Notes under the pieces: model-generated | The model's database searches: none | Seen by the model: only the letters and a program-made list of their open reading frames with translations | Told to the model about the DNA's origin: nothing | Translations under genes and position numbers: made by a program | Shown here: positions 36,357 through 44,015 of the stretch, one piece after another | How positions within the stretch are numbered: position 1 is the first letter of the stretch | Layout: every line of letters starts with the position of its first letter | NCBI RefSeq assembly: GCF_020616515.1 | Contig: NZ_CP085135.1 | Location: 5,007,001-5,071,000 of the forward strand | Direction of reading: 5' to 3' | Origin: Mesorhizobium sp. PAMC28654 | GTDB taxonomy: Bacteria; Pseudomonadota; Alphaproteobacteria; Rhizobiales; Rhizobiaceae | DNA length: 64,000 nt

Positions 36357-37307
36357 CTAGAAATAGCGCTTGAGATTGGCGCGGACGCGATCGAGCACCG
36401 TGTCCCCGGAAAGGTCGGGCGAGAACGCCTTGCCCGTGATCGCTTCATAGGCCTGGGCGTAAACCCGTGAGGCCTGATTGACGATCTCGTCGGGGATCGT
36501 CGGGATCGGATCCTTGTAGGGGTCGCATCGCGCGGTGACCCAGGATCGGATGAAATCCTTGTCAAAACTCTCCGGCCGATTGCCGTTCTCGAACGCCTGT
36601 TCGTATGTCGCGGCGATCCAATAGCGGCTGCTGTCGGGCGTATGGATCTCGTCGGCCAGAATGATCGTACCATCCTTGTCGACGCCAAACTCGTATTTGG
36701 TGTCGGCGAGGATCAGGCCATTTTCGGCGGCGCGCGTCTGGCCTCGGGCGAACAACCGCAAGGCGTAGCCTGAGACGGTCTGCCATTGCGCAGGCGTGAG
36801 AAGACCCTGTTCCAGTATCTGGGCTTCCGACAGCGGCTCATCGTGGCCACCGTCAAAGGCCTTGCTCGTGGGCGTGATGATCGCTTCGCGAAGCTTTTCA
36901 TTCGCGCGCGAACCGTCCGGGAAAACGGTTCCATACATGTCCCGTTCGCCGTTCCTGTATTTCGTCAGGATCGACGTGCTGGTGGTTCCCGCCAGATAGC
37001 CGCGCACGACAATTTCAACCGGCAGGATTTCGAGCCGGGTGCCCACGACAACGTTCGGGTCGGGATACTCAAGAACGTGGTTGGGGCAGATATCGGCGGT
37101 TTCTTCGAACCAGTAGCGGGCGATCTGGGTGAGGATCTCGCCCTTGAACGGGATCGAGGTCAGGATCACGTCGAAGGCGCTGAGACGGTCGGTGGCGATG
37201 ATGATGCGCCGACCATCCGGCAGGTCGTAATTTTCCCGCACCTTGCCGCTGTAGCGATTCGGAAGTTCGGGAATGAAGGCATCTGAAAGGACGCGGAGAT
37301 CGCTCAT
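36357..37307 (-). CDS. purC: Phosphoribosylaminoimidazole-succinocarboxamide synthase, long form
   Basis: De novo purine synthesis, SAICAR synthase, 316 residues, longer than the usual 240-residue bacterial PurC and closer to the fungal/plant type. Motifs: [11 protein letters not shown] (ATP binding), [41 protein letters not shown] and [10 protein letters not shown]. Start [11 protein letters not shown] at 37307 after a short upstream extension. Rhizobia often carry a second short purC elsewhere; only this one is seen. Confidence 0.95.
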   Translation of the reverse strand: MSDLRVLSDAFIPELPNRYSGKVRENYDLPDGRRIIIATDRLSAFDVILTSIPFKGEILTQIARYWFEETADICPNHVLEYPDPNVVVGTRLEILPVEIVVRGYLAGTTSTSILTKYRNGERDMYGTVFPDGSRANEKLREAIITPTSKAFDGGHDEPLSEAQILEQGLLTPAQWQTVSGYALRLFARGQTRAAENGLILADTKYEFGVDKDGTIILADEIHTPDSSRYWIAATYEQAFENGNRPESFDKDFIRSWVTARCDPYKDPIPTIPDEIVNQASRVYAQAYEAITGKAFSPDLSGDTVLDRVRANLKRYF

Positions 37308-37438
37308 TGGTGGATGTCTTTTGCCGGTGGTCGATGCATGTTGCTTAAAGCGCCATGCCCGATCCATCAATGTCGATTGGCTCTAAATCGCGTCGCGTTG
37401 AAGCGGGTTCAGTCGACGCGCTTCACGTTTTTGTTTTT

Positions 37439-37488
37439 ATGCATGTCGTTGCCCCAAAACCGCTGCGCACTTTTGGGCGACAGGCATC
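37439..37488. repeat. Palindromic intergenic repeat, copy D (variant stem)
   Basis: ATGCATGTCG (37440-37449) ... GCCCCAAAACCGCTGCGCACTTTTGGGC ... CGACAGGCAT. It keeps the AAAACCG-N-CACTTTT core of copies A-C but the flanking stem is CC/GG instead of GG/CC. A further repeat-like stretch (about 37350-37435) precedes it. Located between purC and the desaturase. Confidence 0.7.
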
Positions 37489-38512
37489 AAACCGCCATCC
37501 GCGCTTCGCGGAACGACACCAGCTTCCGGCGGCTTTCATCCCACAAGGCCAGCTTGACGCAGCGCAGGCTGTCGAGGAGCGTCACGCGGCCAATGCCGCG
37601 CAGTTCCGGATAGTCCCTCAGCACTTCCTGAAGGCGGTAGCCCGGCACCTTGGCGGAGAGGTGGTGGACGTGGTGCACGCCGATATTGCCGGTGAACCAG
37701 TTCAGCACAGGCGGCAGGTCGTAGTAGGATGAGCCGTGCAGCGCGGCATGCTGGAATTCCCAGTCGTCGTCCTTAGCCCATTCCGTCTCCTCGAACTGGT
37801 GCTGGACATAGAACAGCCAGATACCGGCCGAGCCGGCAAGGATAACGATGGGCAGATGGACGACCAGGAACGCGCCGGGGCCGACCAGCCAGATCAGCAA
37901 GGCGGCGGCAACCGCAATGGCGAGATTGGTGGACATGGAGGACACCCACGGCGTCAAGCCGCCGCGCATCATGCCGACCGGCAGCCTGTGCTCGAAGATG
38001 AAAAGCCATGTCGGGCCGAGGCCGAACATGACCAGGGGGTGACGGTAGAGACGATAGGCGAGGCGGCCCCGCCAGGACAGTCGCCGATACTCGGCGACGG
38101 TCAGCGTCCGGATATCGCCCATGCCGCGCTCGTCGAGATTGCCGGCGGTGGCGTGATGGGTCGCGTGGGCGCGCCGCCAGCAATCGTAAGGCGTCAGCGT
38201 CAGGATACCCAGGGCGCGGCCAATCCAGTCGTCGGCATAGCGATTGGCGAAGAATGAGCCATGGCCGCAATCGTGCTGGATCATGAAAATGCGCACCAGG
38301 AAGCCGGCCGCCGGCAGGATGAGGATCAAACCCCACCAATGGCCATAGGCATAAGCGGCTGAAGACAGCGCCCAGAGCGTTGCGAAAGGAATGAGGGTGA
38401 TGGCGAGTTCGATGGTGCTGCGCCGCCGGTCAGGCTTCTTGTAGCGCGCCAGAATCTTCAACCAGGCACGCTTGCTGTTGGCGGCCGCGTCAGGGGAAAT
38501 CATGTTCATCAT
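37487..38512 (-). CDS. Fatty acid desaturase
   Basis: Membrane di-iron desaturase or hydroxylase, 341 residues. Three histidine boxes: HDCGHGS, HATHH (with upstream WRRAH) and HHVHH, plus a HQFEETEW segment. Four membrane helices in two pairs around the boxes. Start at 38512 (MMNMISPDAAAN); Met codons at 38509 and 38503 are alternatives. Substrate unknown; relatives act on acyl lipids. A palindrome 50 bp upstream (38560-38576) may be its operator. Confidence 0.92.
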   Translation of the reverse strand: MMNMISPDAAANSKRAWLKILARYKKPDRRRSTIELAITLIPFATLWALSSAAYAYGHWWGLILILPAAGFLVRIFMIQHDCGHGSFFANRYADDWIGRALGILTLTPYDCWRRAHATHHATAGNLDERGMGDIRTLTVAEYRRLSWRGRLAYRLYRHPLVMFGLGPTWLFIFEHRLPVGMMRGGLTPWVSSMSTNLAIAVAAALLIWLVGPGAFLVVHLPIVILAGSAGIWLFYVQHQFEETEWAKDDDWEFQHAALHGSSYYDLPPVLNWFTGNIGVHHVHHLSAKVPGYRLQEVLRDYPELRGIGRVTLLDSLRCVKLALWDESRRKLVSFREARMAV

Positions 38513-38559
38513 GAAGCATAGGCGGAGCATCCCGTTGCCGCAAGGCAAGGATCACGTGA

Positions 38560-38576
38560 AATTACTGCGCGTAATT
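38560..38576. promoter_or_regulatory. Candidate operator upstream of the desaturase
   Basis: AATTAC TGCGC GTAATT, perfect 6-bp arms, about 48 bp from the desaturase start on the minus strand. The form resembles Lrp/AsnC or TetR-type sites; the regulator is unknown. Confidence 0.5.
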
Positions 38577-38705
38577 GACGCGCGATAGGCCGTTTTCTGG
38601 CTCGCGATTGCCGTACAGCGGGCCGGAGGCGGTAGGGAAAAGTCGTTTCCTAGGCGATCATCGATCTGCAACAACAGGCAAGACGCGCTAACGGGCAGCG
38701 CTCTG

Positions 38706-38906
38706 TTAACGGGATCTGTCGCTGGTCACCATCTTCTCGACACCGTCGAGGCGGCTGAGCAATTCCCTGAAATGCTCGGGAATGTCATTATCCGCGCGGA
38801 AGGCCGGCAAGTTACGCAGAAAGCGCTTCGTCGCCTCGGTGCTCATCTGGCGCCTGATGTCGGCGGCCAAGCCCTCGGGTCTTTCGCCATTCTTGCGGGT
38901 CATCAT
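38706..38906 (-). CDS. Small NepR-like hypothetical protein, 66 aa
   Basis: MMTRKNGERPEG...ending KMVTSDRSR. The central LR-N10-IPEHFRELLSRLD segment has the same residue spacing as the core of the anti-sigma factor NepR (LR-N10-VPxxFxxLLxxL), which inhibits EcfG in the general stress response. phyR and ecfG are not adjacent, so it would be an orphan paralogue or an unrelated protein with similar helices. Upstream lies GGAAC-N17-AGTT (38956-38931), a stress-type promoter. The ribosome site before ATG 38906 is weak (TTGAG); MSTEATKR is an alternative start. Confidence 0.55.
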   Translation of the reverse strand: MMTRKNGERPEGLAADIRRQMSTEATKRFLRNLPAFRADNDIPEHFRELLSRLDGVEKMVTSDRSR

Positions 38907-38930
38907 CTCAAAATCCTTTGTCGGTCTCGA

Positions 38931-38956
38931 AACTCCTCCAGCAAGCGAATGGTTCC
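38931..38956 (-). promoter_or_regulatory. EcfG-type promoter candidate of the NepR-like gene
   Basis: Minus strand GGAAC (38956-38952), 17-nt spacer, AGTT (38934-38931); only the first base of cGTT deviates. Start codon is about 25 bp downstream. Confidence 0.55.
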
Positions 38957-39070
38957 CCCCTCACGCCATCGTGGCAAGCAAAGCCGGCGATTAGGGTAAA
39001 GTTTGAATTAAAATTGAAGTACCGGCCATGGGCGGCCGGAGATCGACTGATGGCCTCCAATATCGCTTAC

Positions 39071-39101
39071 CCCTTGATTTTTGGCCGCCAAACCTCGATA
39101 T
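39071..39101 (+). promoter_or_regulatory. RpoH-type heat-shock promoter of grpE
   Basis: CCCTTGAT (39071-39078), 17-nt spacer, CGATAT (39096-39101), close to the rhizobial RpoH consensus CNCTTGAA-N17-CCATNT. The grpE ATG is about 42 bp downstream. Confidence 0.6.
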
Positions 39102-39142
39102 CGGGCACAAATCCAAACCATTCGAAATGACGGGAAACGGCG

Positions 39143-39775
39143 ATGAGCGACCAGGCAAAAGACGAACGCGCGCCCGATGAAATCGAGGCGATCGACGCCG
39201 CTGCCGAGCGTGCGCAAGGCAGTGTCGACGGCGACTATGAAGCACTTGTGCGGCTTCTAAAGGAAAATGAAGAGCTGAAGGACCGCGCGCTGCGCACCGC
39301 GGCCGAGATGGAAAACCTGCGCCGCCGCACCGCGCGCGACGTGCACGACGCGCGTACTTACGCGGTTGCCAATTTCGCGCGCGACATGCTGTCGGTCTCC
39401 GACAATCTGCGCCGCGCACTGGATGCGATACCGGCCGAGGCCAAGGCATCCGGCGACGCTGGCTTCACGGCGCTGATCGACGGTGTCGAACTCACCGAGC
39501 GCGCCATGCTGTCGGCGATGGAACGGCACGGCGTGAAGAAGCTTGCGCCCGAAGGCGAGAAGTTCGACCCGAATTTCCACCAGGCGATGTTCGAGGTCCC
39601 CAATCCGGACGTGCCGGCCAACACCGTCGTCCAGGTCGTGCAGCCCGGCTATTCGATCGGCGAGCGGGTGCTGCGTCCCGCCATGGTCGGCGTCGCCAAG
39701 GGCGGCCCGAAGCTGGCGGCCGTGGCGCCGGTGGAGCCGGGCCCGGTCAATGAGCAGGCCGAGAAAGACGCCTAA
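39143..39775 (+). CDS. grpE: Nucleotide exchange factor GrpE
   Basis: DnaK co-chaperone, 210 residues, cytosolic. Long N-terminal coiled coil ([30 protein letters not shown]), then the C-terminal beta domain with [41 protein letters not shown] and [15 protein letters not shown]. Preceded by AAACGGCG rather than a strong ribosome site. hrcA is not the upstream neighbour, unlike the common hrcA-grpE order. Confidence 0.96.
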   Translation: MSDQAKDERAPDEIEAIDAAAERAQGSVDGDYEALVRLLKENEELKDRALRTAAEMENLRRRTARDVHDARTYAVANFARDMLSVSDNLRRALDAIPAEAKASGDAGFTALIDGVELTERAMLSAMERHGVKKLAPEGEKFDPNFHQAMFEVPNPDVPANTVVQVVQPGYSIGERVLRPAMVGVAKGGPKLAAVAPVEPGPVNEQAEKDA

Positions 39776-39777
39776 CT

Positions 39778-39888
39778 AAGGGAATAGGGCAGTAGGGGAG
39801 TAAGGCAGTAGGGGAAAAGAGCAGCCGTACCAATTATGCGGCTTCGTGCTATTCATACTGCCCTATTCCCTTATTCCCCTACTGCCTT
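39778..39888. repeat. Inverted repeat downstream of grpE, interrupted by the IS
   Basis: AAGGGAATAGGGCAGTA (39778-39794) is repeated exactly in inverse at 39856-39872; between and around are more ggcagtagggga units. After the IS the sequence resumes as ACTGCCTTACCCC, so the IS landed inside this repeat. The hairpin probably terminates grpE transcription. Confidence 0.75.
39881..39888. repeat. Target site duplication of the IS, left copy
   Basis: ACTGCCTT, identical to 42266-42273; 8 bp is the usual duplication for IS1595-family elements. Confidence 0.92.
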
Positions 39889-39937
39889 GGCAATTATGCA
39901 CTTGAGTTAGCAGCCTAGGTTCGCTATATTCTGGTCA

Positions 39938-40879
39938 TTGGAGAACACCGCAATGACCAGCCTTTCCGAAGCCCGCTTTCATGACGAAGATGCAGCCCGC
40001 GAGCATATCGAAGCCTCGCGCTGGCCGAATGGTGCCTCTTGCCCGCTTTGCGGCGGCTTGAGCGTCCATCGCATGGCGGGCAAGACGCAGGCTGGCATGT
40101 TCCTTTGCAACGATTGCCGGGGCAAGTTCACTTGCCGCACAGGCACCGTTATGGAGCGCTCGCATATTCCGCTGCATAAGTGGCTGCTCGCGATACACCT
40201 CATTGCGTCCAGCAAGAAAGGTATCAGCGCCCATCAGTTGATGCGCAATCTTGGCATCGGCTCCTATCGCTCTGCATGGTTCCTCGCGCATCGCATCCGT
40301 GAAGCAATGCGCGAAGACCTTCCCGCTGGCGGTCTTGGCGGCAAGAACAAGGTTGTGGAAGCCGACGAGGCCTATGTCGGCGGCAAGGCCAAGAACCGTG
40401 CGCACCGCGAACCGGCACCGAAGAAAGCCGTTCTGTCGCTGGTCGAGCGCGACGGTCGCGTTGCATCTTTCCATGTTGCGAACGTCACCGCCGATACCGT
40501 GCGCCCGATCATCGTAACGACCGCCGACCGAGCCAGCGCATTGATGACGGACGAAAGCGCGGTCTACCCACGCCTTGGCAAAGAATACGCCAGCCATGGC
40601 ACCGTGAACCATTCCGCTAACGAGTACGCTCGCCTTGGTGGCTTCATGCATATCAACACCGCCGAGAATTTCTTTTCGATCCTCAAGCGCGGCATTAACG
40701 GCGTCTATCATTCGGTAAGCGAAGCCCACCTCCACAGGTACTTGAGCGAATTCGATTTCAGGTACAACTACCGTTCGGGTCTTGGCGTCGAGGACGCAGA
40801 GCGCGCCGCCAAAGCCCTCAAGGGTGCAGAAGGCAAGCGGCTGACTTATCGACAGCCTCGTGAAGCCGGTCACGCCTAA
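39938..40879 (+). CDS. IS1595-family (ISXO2-like) transposase
   Basis: 313 residues (or from MTSLSEARF at 39953). N-terminal zinc ribbon CPLCGG...CNDCRGKF, then the ISXO2 catalytic domain: first Asp in VEADEAYVGG, second in MTDESAVYPRLG, and the terminal acidic/Asn motif HINTAENFFSILKRGINGVYH. Followed by HRYLSEFDFRYN, characteristic of the family. Intact, so the element may be active. Confidence 0.95.
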   Translation: MENTAMTSLSEARFHDEDAAREHIEASRWPNGASCPLCGGLSVHRMAGKTQAGMFLCNDCRGKFTCRTGTVMERSHIPLHKWLLAIHLIASSKKGISAHQLMRNLGIGSYRSAWFLAHRIREAMREDLPAGGLGGKNKVVEADEAYVGGKAKNRAHREPAPKKAVLSLVERDGRVASFHVANVTADTVRPIIVTTADRASALMTDESAVYPRLGKEYASHGTVNHSANEYARLGGFMHINTAENFFSILKRGINGVYHSVSEAHLHRYLSEFDFRYNYRSGLGVEDAERAAKALKGAEGKRLTYRQPREAGHA

Positions 40880-40933
40880 GCAAAAGGCAAAACGCTTTTT
40901 GCGGAGGCGAAAGAAAACAAAGGGGCCGATCTC

Positions 40934-41311
40934 ATGAACGAGTTTGTCGAAATCCGCTGGAAAGAATTTGAGAAGCTTGGCGAAAGAGCCGTGCGCCAGA
41001 ACTTGGCTACCCACATATACGGCGAAGAGAATGTGCGCTTTGCCAGAGAGTGGCTGGAATCGAAACGGCTGGATCAGGAAGCGGCGTTGAGAGACGCTAC
41101 CTTGGCATCCCAGGCTGAAGCCAACGCAATTGCCCGAGACGCTGCATCTGAAGCTTCCCGGGCGGCTGACGCTGCTTCCCGGACCGCAGAGGCCGCCGAA
41201 AGTGCAAACAAAAGGGCGACTATCGCCATTGTGATATCGATCATCAGCGCGATAGCCACAATTTCCATTGCCATTTACGGCCTACTTTCTGTCGCGAAAC
41301 ACGTGTCATGA
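40934..41311 (+). CDS. IS passenger gene: coiled-coil, single-pass membrane protein, 125 aa
   Basis: Starts after AAAGGGG (40919-40925). Residues 45-93 are an Ala-rich heptad-like helix (ARDAASEASRAADAASRTA), followed by one membrane helix (about 97-119: ATIAIVISIISAIATISIAIYG, here abbreviated). Role in transposition unknown; other IS1595 elements also carry passenger genes. Its stop overlaps a minus-strand ORF ending at 41306. Confidence 0.75.
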   Translation: MNEFVEIRWKEFEKLGERAVRQNLATHIYGEENVRFAREWLESKRLDQEAALRDATLASQAEANAIARDAASEASRAADAASRTAEAAESANKRATIAIVISIISAIATISIAIYGLLSVAKHVS

Positions 41312-41470
41312 TTTTGGGTCGCCCTTCGGCGGCCGACCGCGCTTTTTCGGACTCGCGTCATTCTGCGGCTTCGTCTTAGGTTGCGGTGGCGTTGCAAGAA
41401 GGCTCTTGAGCGCCTTCTTTTCACGTTCCGCAATTTCAACGTCACTCAGAGTTTTTTCATCATCGATCAA
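41306..41470 (-). CDS. IS passenger ORF: small basic protein with AT-hook-like motif, 54 aa
   Basis: TTG start at 41470 with GAGG upstream; reads IDDEKTLSDVEIAEREKKALKSLL, then a Lys/Pro-rich tail KKRGRPPKGDP, an AT-hook core (RGRP). It would bind the DNA minor groove. Converges with the coiled-coil gene. Coding is inferred from the motif and the absence of other use of this 170-bp stretch. Confidence 0.55.
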   Translation of the reverse strand: MIDDEKTLSDVEIAEREKKALKSLLATPPQPKTKPQNDASPKKRGRPPKGDPKS

Positions 41471-41484
41471 TGGGAGGACACCTC

Positions 41485-42113
41485 ATGCCAAAGAAAATGC
41501 CACCGCCTAAGCCGCTCGCGGCATGGGACAGGAGACCCTGGGCGGAAAAGGGCGACCCATCGCCTGAGGCGGTATATACCTCCGTTGGAAGCGCGCCTTG
41601 TCACGATGGGAGCGGTACGAAGGCATTCTCGCGATCCTCTTTTCGGCGTTCGTCACTGGCGGGGCGACCCAAGCCGCCAGCCGCGCATATGTGGCTGTCC
41701 GGACTTTTGAAGGCAGAGCCCAAATGTTGCGCGCCGCGACGGAGGCTTATTTCGCGGAATTCCCCGACGACGAGTTGCAAAGCGAATTCAAAATCATACT
41801 CACGAACGCCACCTGTTTCTCGGCTCGAAGGAATGACATCGCGCACGGTGTTGTGGACCACTACATCCCGAAACAATGGGTTGATGCTATGGCATTGGAC
41901 TACGCCTACGCGCTCTATCCTTCATACGCTTCGTTCAAGGAACGCGATCTAGCGAACTGGCCTACCTATTGCATGTCATCTCTAGATGTCGACTATTTCG
42001 GCGACGAATTTCTTCGCCTGAATAGTCCGGCAGCAACTTTAGCCGGCCGGATTATCTCTCGGGCGCTTGAGAAGCCATCTCGCGATAAATTCCCTCTACC
42101 CTTTGGCGGGTAA
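41485..42113 (+). pseudogene. IS passenger gene of unknown function, frameshifted
   Basis: ATG 41485 after GGGAGGA encodes PKKMPPPKPLAAWDRRPW and GDPSPEAVYTSVGSA; from about 41593 homologous-looking sequence continues in another frame as LSRWERYEGILAILFSAF to KFPLPFGG. Loss of one G from GCGGCC (now GCGCC) would restore VGSAALSRWERYE. The joined protein (about 209 aa) would be soluble with an HGVVDHY segment recalling phage or IS-borne unknowns. Confidence 0.6.
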
Positions 42114-42240
42114 GCCAATCATTCGCTTCAGAAAACATATCGGAAAGAAGTCGCGCGCCAGCGTCAATCATCTCGGGCGTGACTTCGATTTCGTTTGATT
42201 CTAGTGCCGGCCTGTCGGCCAATTCTGTATCATCTGACAT
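42052..42240 (-). CDS. IS passenger ORF, 62 aa, starting at the right inverted repeat
   Basis: ATG at 42240, one base inside the right terminal repeat. MSDDTELADRPALESNEIEVTPEMIDAG... acidic, helical; the EVTPEMIDAG motif recurs in small phage/IS proteins. Its promoter would have to be in the repeat or in flanking host DNA. Overlaps the 3' end of the convergent frameshifted gene by 62 bp. Confidence 0.6.
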   Translation of the reverse strand: MSDDTELADRPALESNEIEVTPEMIDAGARLLSDMFSEANDWLTRQRVEGIYREMASQAPER

Positions 42241-42265
42241 GTGCTAACTCAAGTGCATAATTGCC

Positions 42266-42273
42266 ACTGCCTT
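42266..42273. repeat. Target site duplication of the IS, right copy
   Basis: ACTGCCTT, identical to 39881-39888; leaves only ACCCC before the TRIC start codon. Confidence 0.92.
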
Positions 42274-42278
42274 ACCCC

Positions 42279-42911
42279 ATGAACCCCATCTCGCTTCTCG
42301 ACTATGCTGGCGTCGCCGTCTTCGCGGCGACGGGTGCGCTTGCCGCCTCGCGCAAGCAACTCGACATCATCGGCTTCCTGTTCCTGGCCAGCGTGACCGG
42401 CATCGGTGGCGGCACGTTTCGCGATCTCATCCTCAACGTGCCGGTGTTCTGGGTGGTGAATCGCGACTATGTGCTGATCTGCGCGGTGGTGGCGGTCATG
42501 GTCTTCTTCACCGCGCATCGTTTCGAGTCCCGCTACAAGCTGTTGCTGTGGCTGGATGCCATCGGGCTGGCCGCCTTTTCGGTGATGGGCGCGGCCAAGG
42601 GTCTGGCGATCACCGGTTCGCCGGTGGTTTCGATCATCACCGGCATGCTCACCGCCACCTTCGGCGGTATCCTGCGCGACCTTCTGGCCGGCGAGCCATC
42701 GGTGCTGCTGAAACCGGAAATCTATGTCACGGCGGCCCTTGCCGGCGCGTCCCTTTACACACTCGGAGATATTTCCGGCCTGCCGCCGCTGGTGTCGAGC
42801 CTTGCCGGCTTCGTGGCGGCGTTCGTCGTGCGTGGCGGCGCGCTCAAATTCGGCTGGTCGTTTCCGTCCTACAAGAGCCGGCCCGGCAGGCGGCCGGAAG
42901 ACATTCCGTGA
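42279..42911 (+). CDS. Trimeric intracellular cation (TRIC) channel family protein (UPF0126)
   Basis: Seven-helix membrane protein, 210 residues, with two UPF0126 repeats; Gly-rich kinks SVTGIGGGTFRDLIL and MLTATFGGILRDLLAGE. Bacterial members conduct K+. Start ATG 42279 (MNPISLLDYAGV). The IS insertion ends 13 bp upstream, so the native promoter and ribosome site are separated from the gene and expression may now depend on the IS. Confidence 0.92.
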   Translation: MNPISLLDYAGVAVFAATGALAASRKQLDIIGFLFLASVTGIGGGTFRDLILNVPVFWVVNRDYVLICAVVAVMVFFTAHRFESRYKLLLWLDAIGLAAFSVMGAAKGLAITGSPVVSIITGMLTATFGGILRDLLAGEPSVLLKPEIYVTAALAGASLYTLGDISGLPPLVSSLAGFVAAFVVRGGALKFGWSFPSYKSRPGRRPEDIP

Positions 42912-42948
42912 AAAGAAAGCGAACAGTAGCTTTCGCTATTCGCCAGCG

Positions 42949-43836
42949 TCAGGCCGCGAAGCGTTGCGCTTCCCCGCCATAGTAGTTGACGTAGCGGGCG
43001 CCGATTTCCTTGACCGGCATCACGATGAACACGTCCACGGTCGAGAATTCGCGGTCGATGACGCAGCCGTCGCCGATGCGCGCGCCAACGCGCAGATAGC
43101 CCTTGACCAGCGGCGGCATGGCCGCGATCGCCGCCTTGGCGTTGACGGCCTCGATTGGCATCAGGTCCATCGAGCAATAGCGCCCGGCGACCGCGCGCAC
43201 GTCCCAGGCCGAGTTTGTCCGGCAGTGATGGGCAAGATAGGCAAGCGCTTCGGCGTGCGCCGCCGGCACCGTGCCGGGGAAGGACGCGCAGCCTGTCATC
43301 ACGCCGATGCCGTAGTGATTGATATAGGCCCAGATCCCCTGCCAGAGCGCCTCGATGGTGCGCTTCGAGCGGTATTCGGGCAAAACGCAGGAGCGGCCAA
43401 GCTCAAGGAAGCGCTGGCCGGGATGGCGGGCGATCAGCTTGGTCAGCTCGAACTCGCCTTCGGAGTAGAACCCGCCGGCGGTCGCCGCGATCTCCTGTCG
43501 CAGAAGTCGGTAGGTGCCGACGATGCGGCGATGCTCGGGGCCGGAAATAGAATTGTCCAAGACCAGCAGGTGATCGCAGTGCGGGTCGAAGCGATCGGAA
43601 TCGCGCCGATCCTGCGCCTGGAAGAGGTCCTTCCTCGCGCCAAGCTCGTCATAGAATACCCGATAGCGTACCTCCTGCGCGGCAGCGATCTCCGCCTCGT
43701 TGCGGGCAAGCCGCACTTCGAGGTTGCCGATACGGCCAAGCGATGCGCCTTTTATGACCGAGTCGACGTTCCGCCCGGCGAGCAAGGCGCCGCCGGCGTT
43801 CGGCCGAGTGTCACATTCCGGCATAACTGTATGCAC
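42949..43836 (-). CDS. olsB: L-ornithine N(alpha)-acyltransferase, ornithine lipid synthesis
   Basis: First step of ornithine lipid formation: 3-hydroxyacyl transfer from ACP to ornithine; 295 residues. GNAT-like fold with VRYRVFYDELGA, RFDPHCDHLLVLD, IVGTYRLLRQE, RFLELGRSCVLPEYRSKRTIEALW and TGCASFPGT. GTG start at 43836 is set by AAGGAGA 7 nt upstream. A Pho box lies in the promoter. The partner olsA is not adjacent, unlike in S. meliloti where the two are together. Confidence 0.94.
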   Translation of the reverse strand: MHTVMPECDTRPNAGGALLAGRNVDSVIKGASLGRIGNLEVRLARNEAEIAAAQEVRYRVFYDELGARKDLFQAQDRRDSDRFDPHCDHLLVLDNSISGPEHRRIVGTYRLLRQEIAATAGGFYSEGEFELTKLIARHPGQRFLELGRSCVLPEYRSKRTIEALWQGIWAYINHYGIGVMTGCASFPGTVPAAHAEALAYLAHHCRTNSAWDVRAVAGRYCSMDLMPIEAVNAKAAIAAMPPLVKGYLRVGARIGDGCVIDREFSTVDVFIVMPVKEIGARYVNYYGGEAQRFAA

Positions 43837-43887
43837 GAGTGATTCTCCTTCGAGCCATCCCTCTTGGCACGGGGATATGGTGTAGGT

Positions 43888-43905
43888 GCAACAGGATTGT
43901 GACAG
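43888..43905 (-). promoter_or_regulatory. Pho box upstream of olsB
   Basis: Minus strand CTGTCAC-AATC-CTGTTGC: two 7-bp PhoB half-sites with the standard 4-bp spacing, about 52 bp before the GTG start. CATAT (43878-43874) can serve as the -10. Predicts PhoB-dependent induction under phosphate limitation. Confidence 0.82.
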
Positions 43906-44015
43906 TACCGTGATACGGCGTCACGGGCAATACTTCGCCGGCCGGGTAATGCCTTCAACCGGCTACCTTGCGTGAGGAAAATCATCTTGCGCGAGGACGG
44001 TGGACCACAAGAAAC

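Larger units (their letters stand above)
39889..42265. mobile_element. Complete IS1595-family insertion sequence with passenger genes (2377 bp)
   Basis: Perfect 24-bp terminal inverted repeats: GGCAATTATGCA... at 39889-39912 and its exact complement ...TGCATAATTGCC at 42242-42265. An 8-bp direct repeat ACTGCCTT flanks both ends. It holds a transposase, a coiled-coil membrane protein, a small AT-hook-like ORF, a frameshifted gene and a 62-residue ORF starting at the right end. Exact repeats and duplication point to recent insertion. It is placed 13 bp upstream of the TRIC gene start. Confidence 0.97.
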
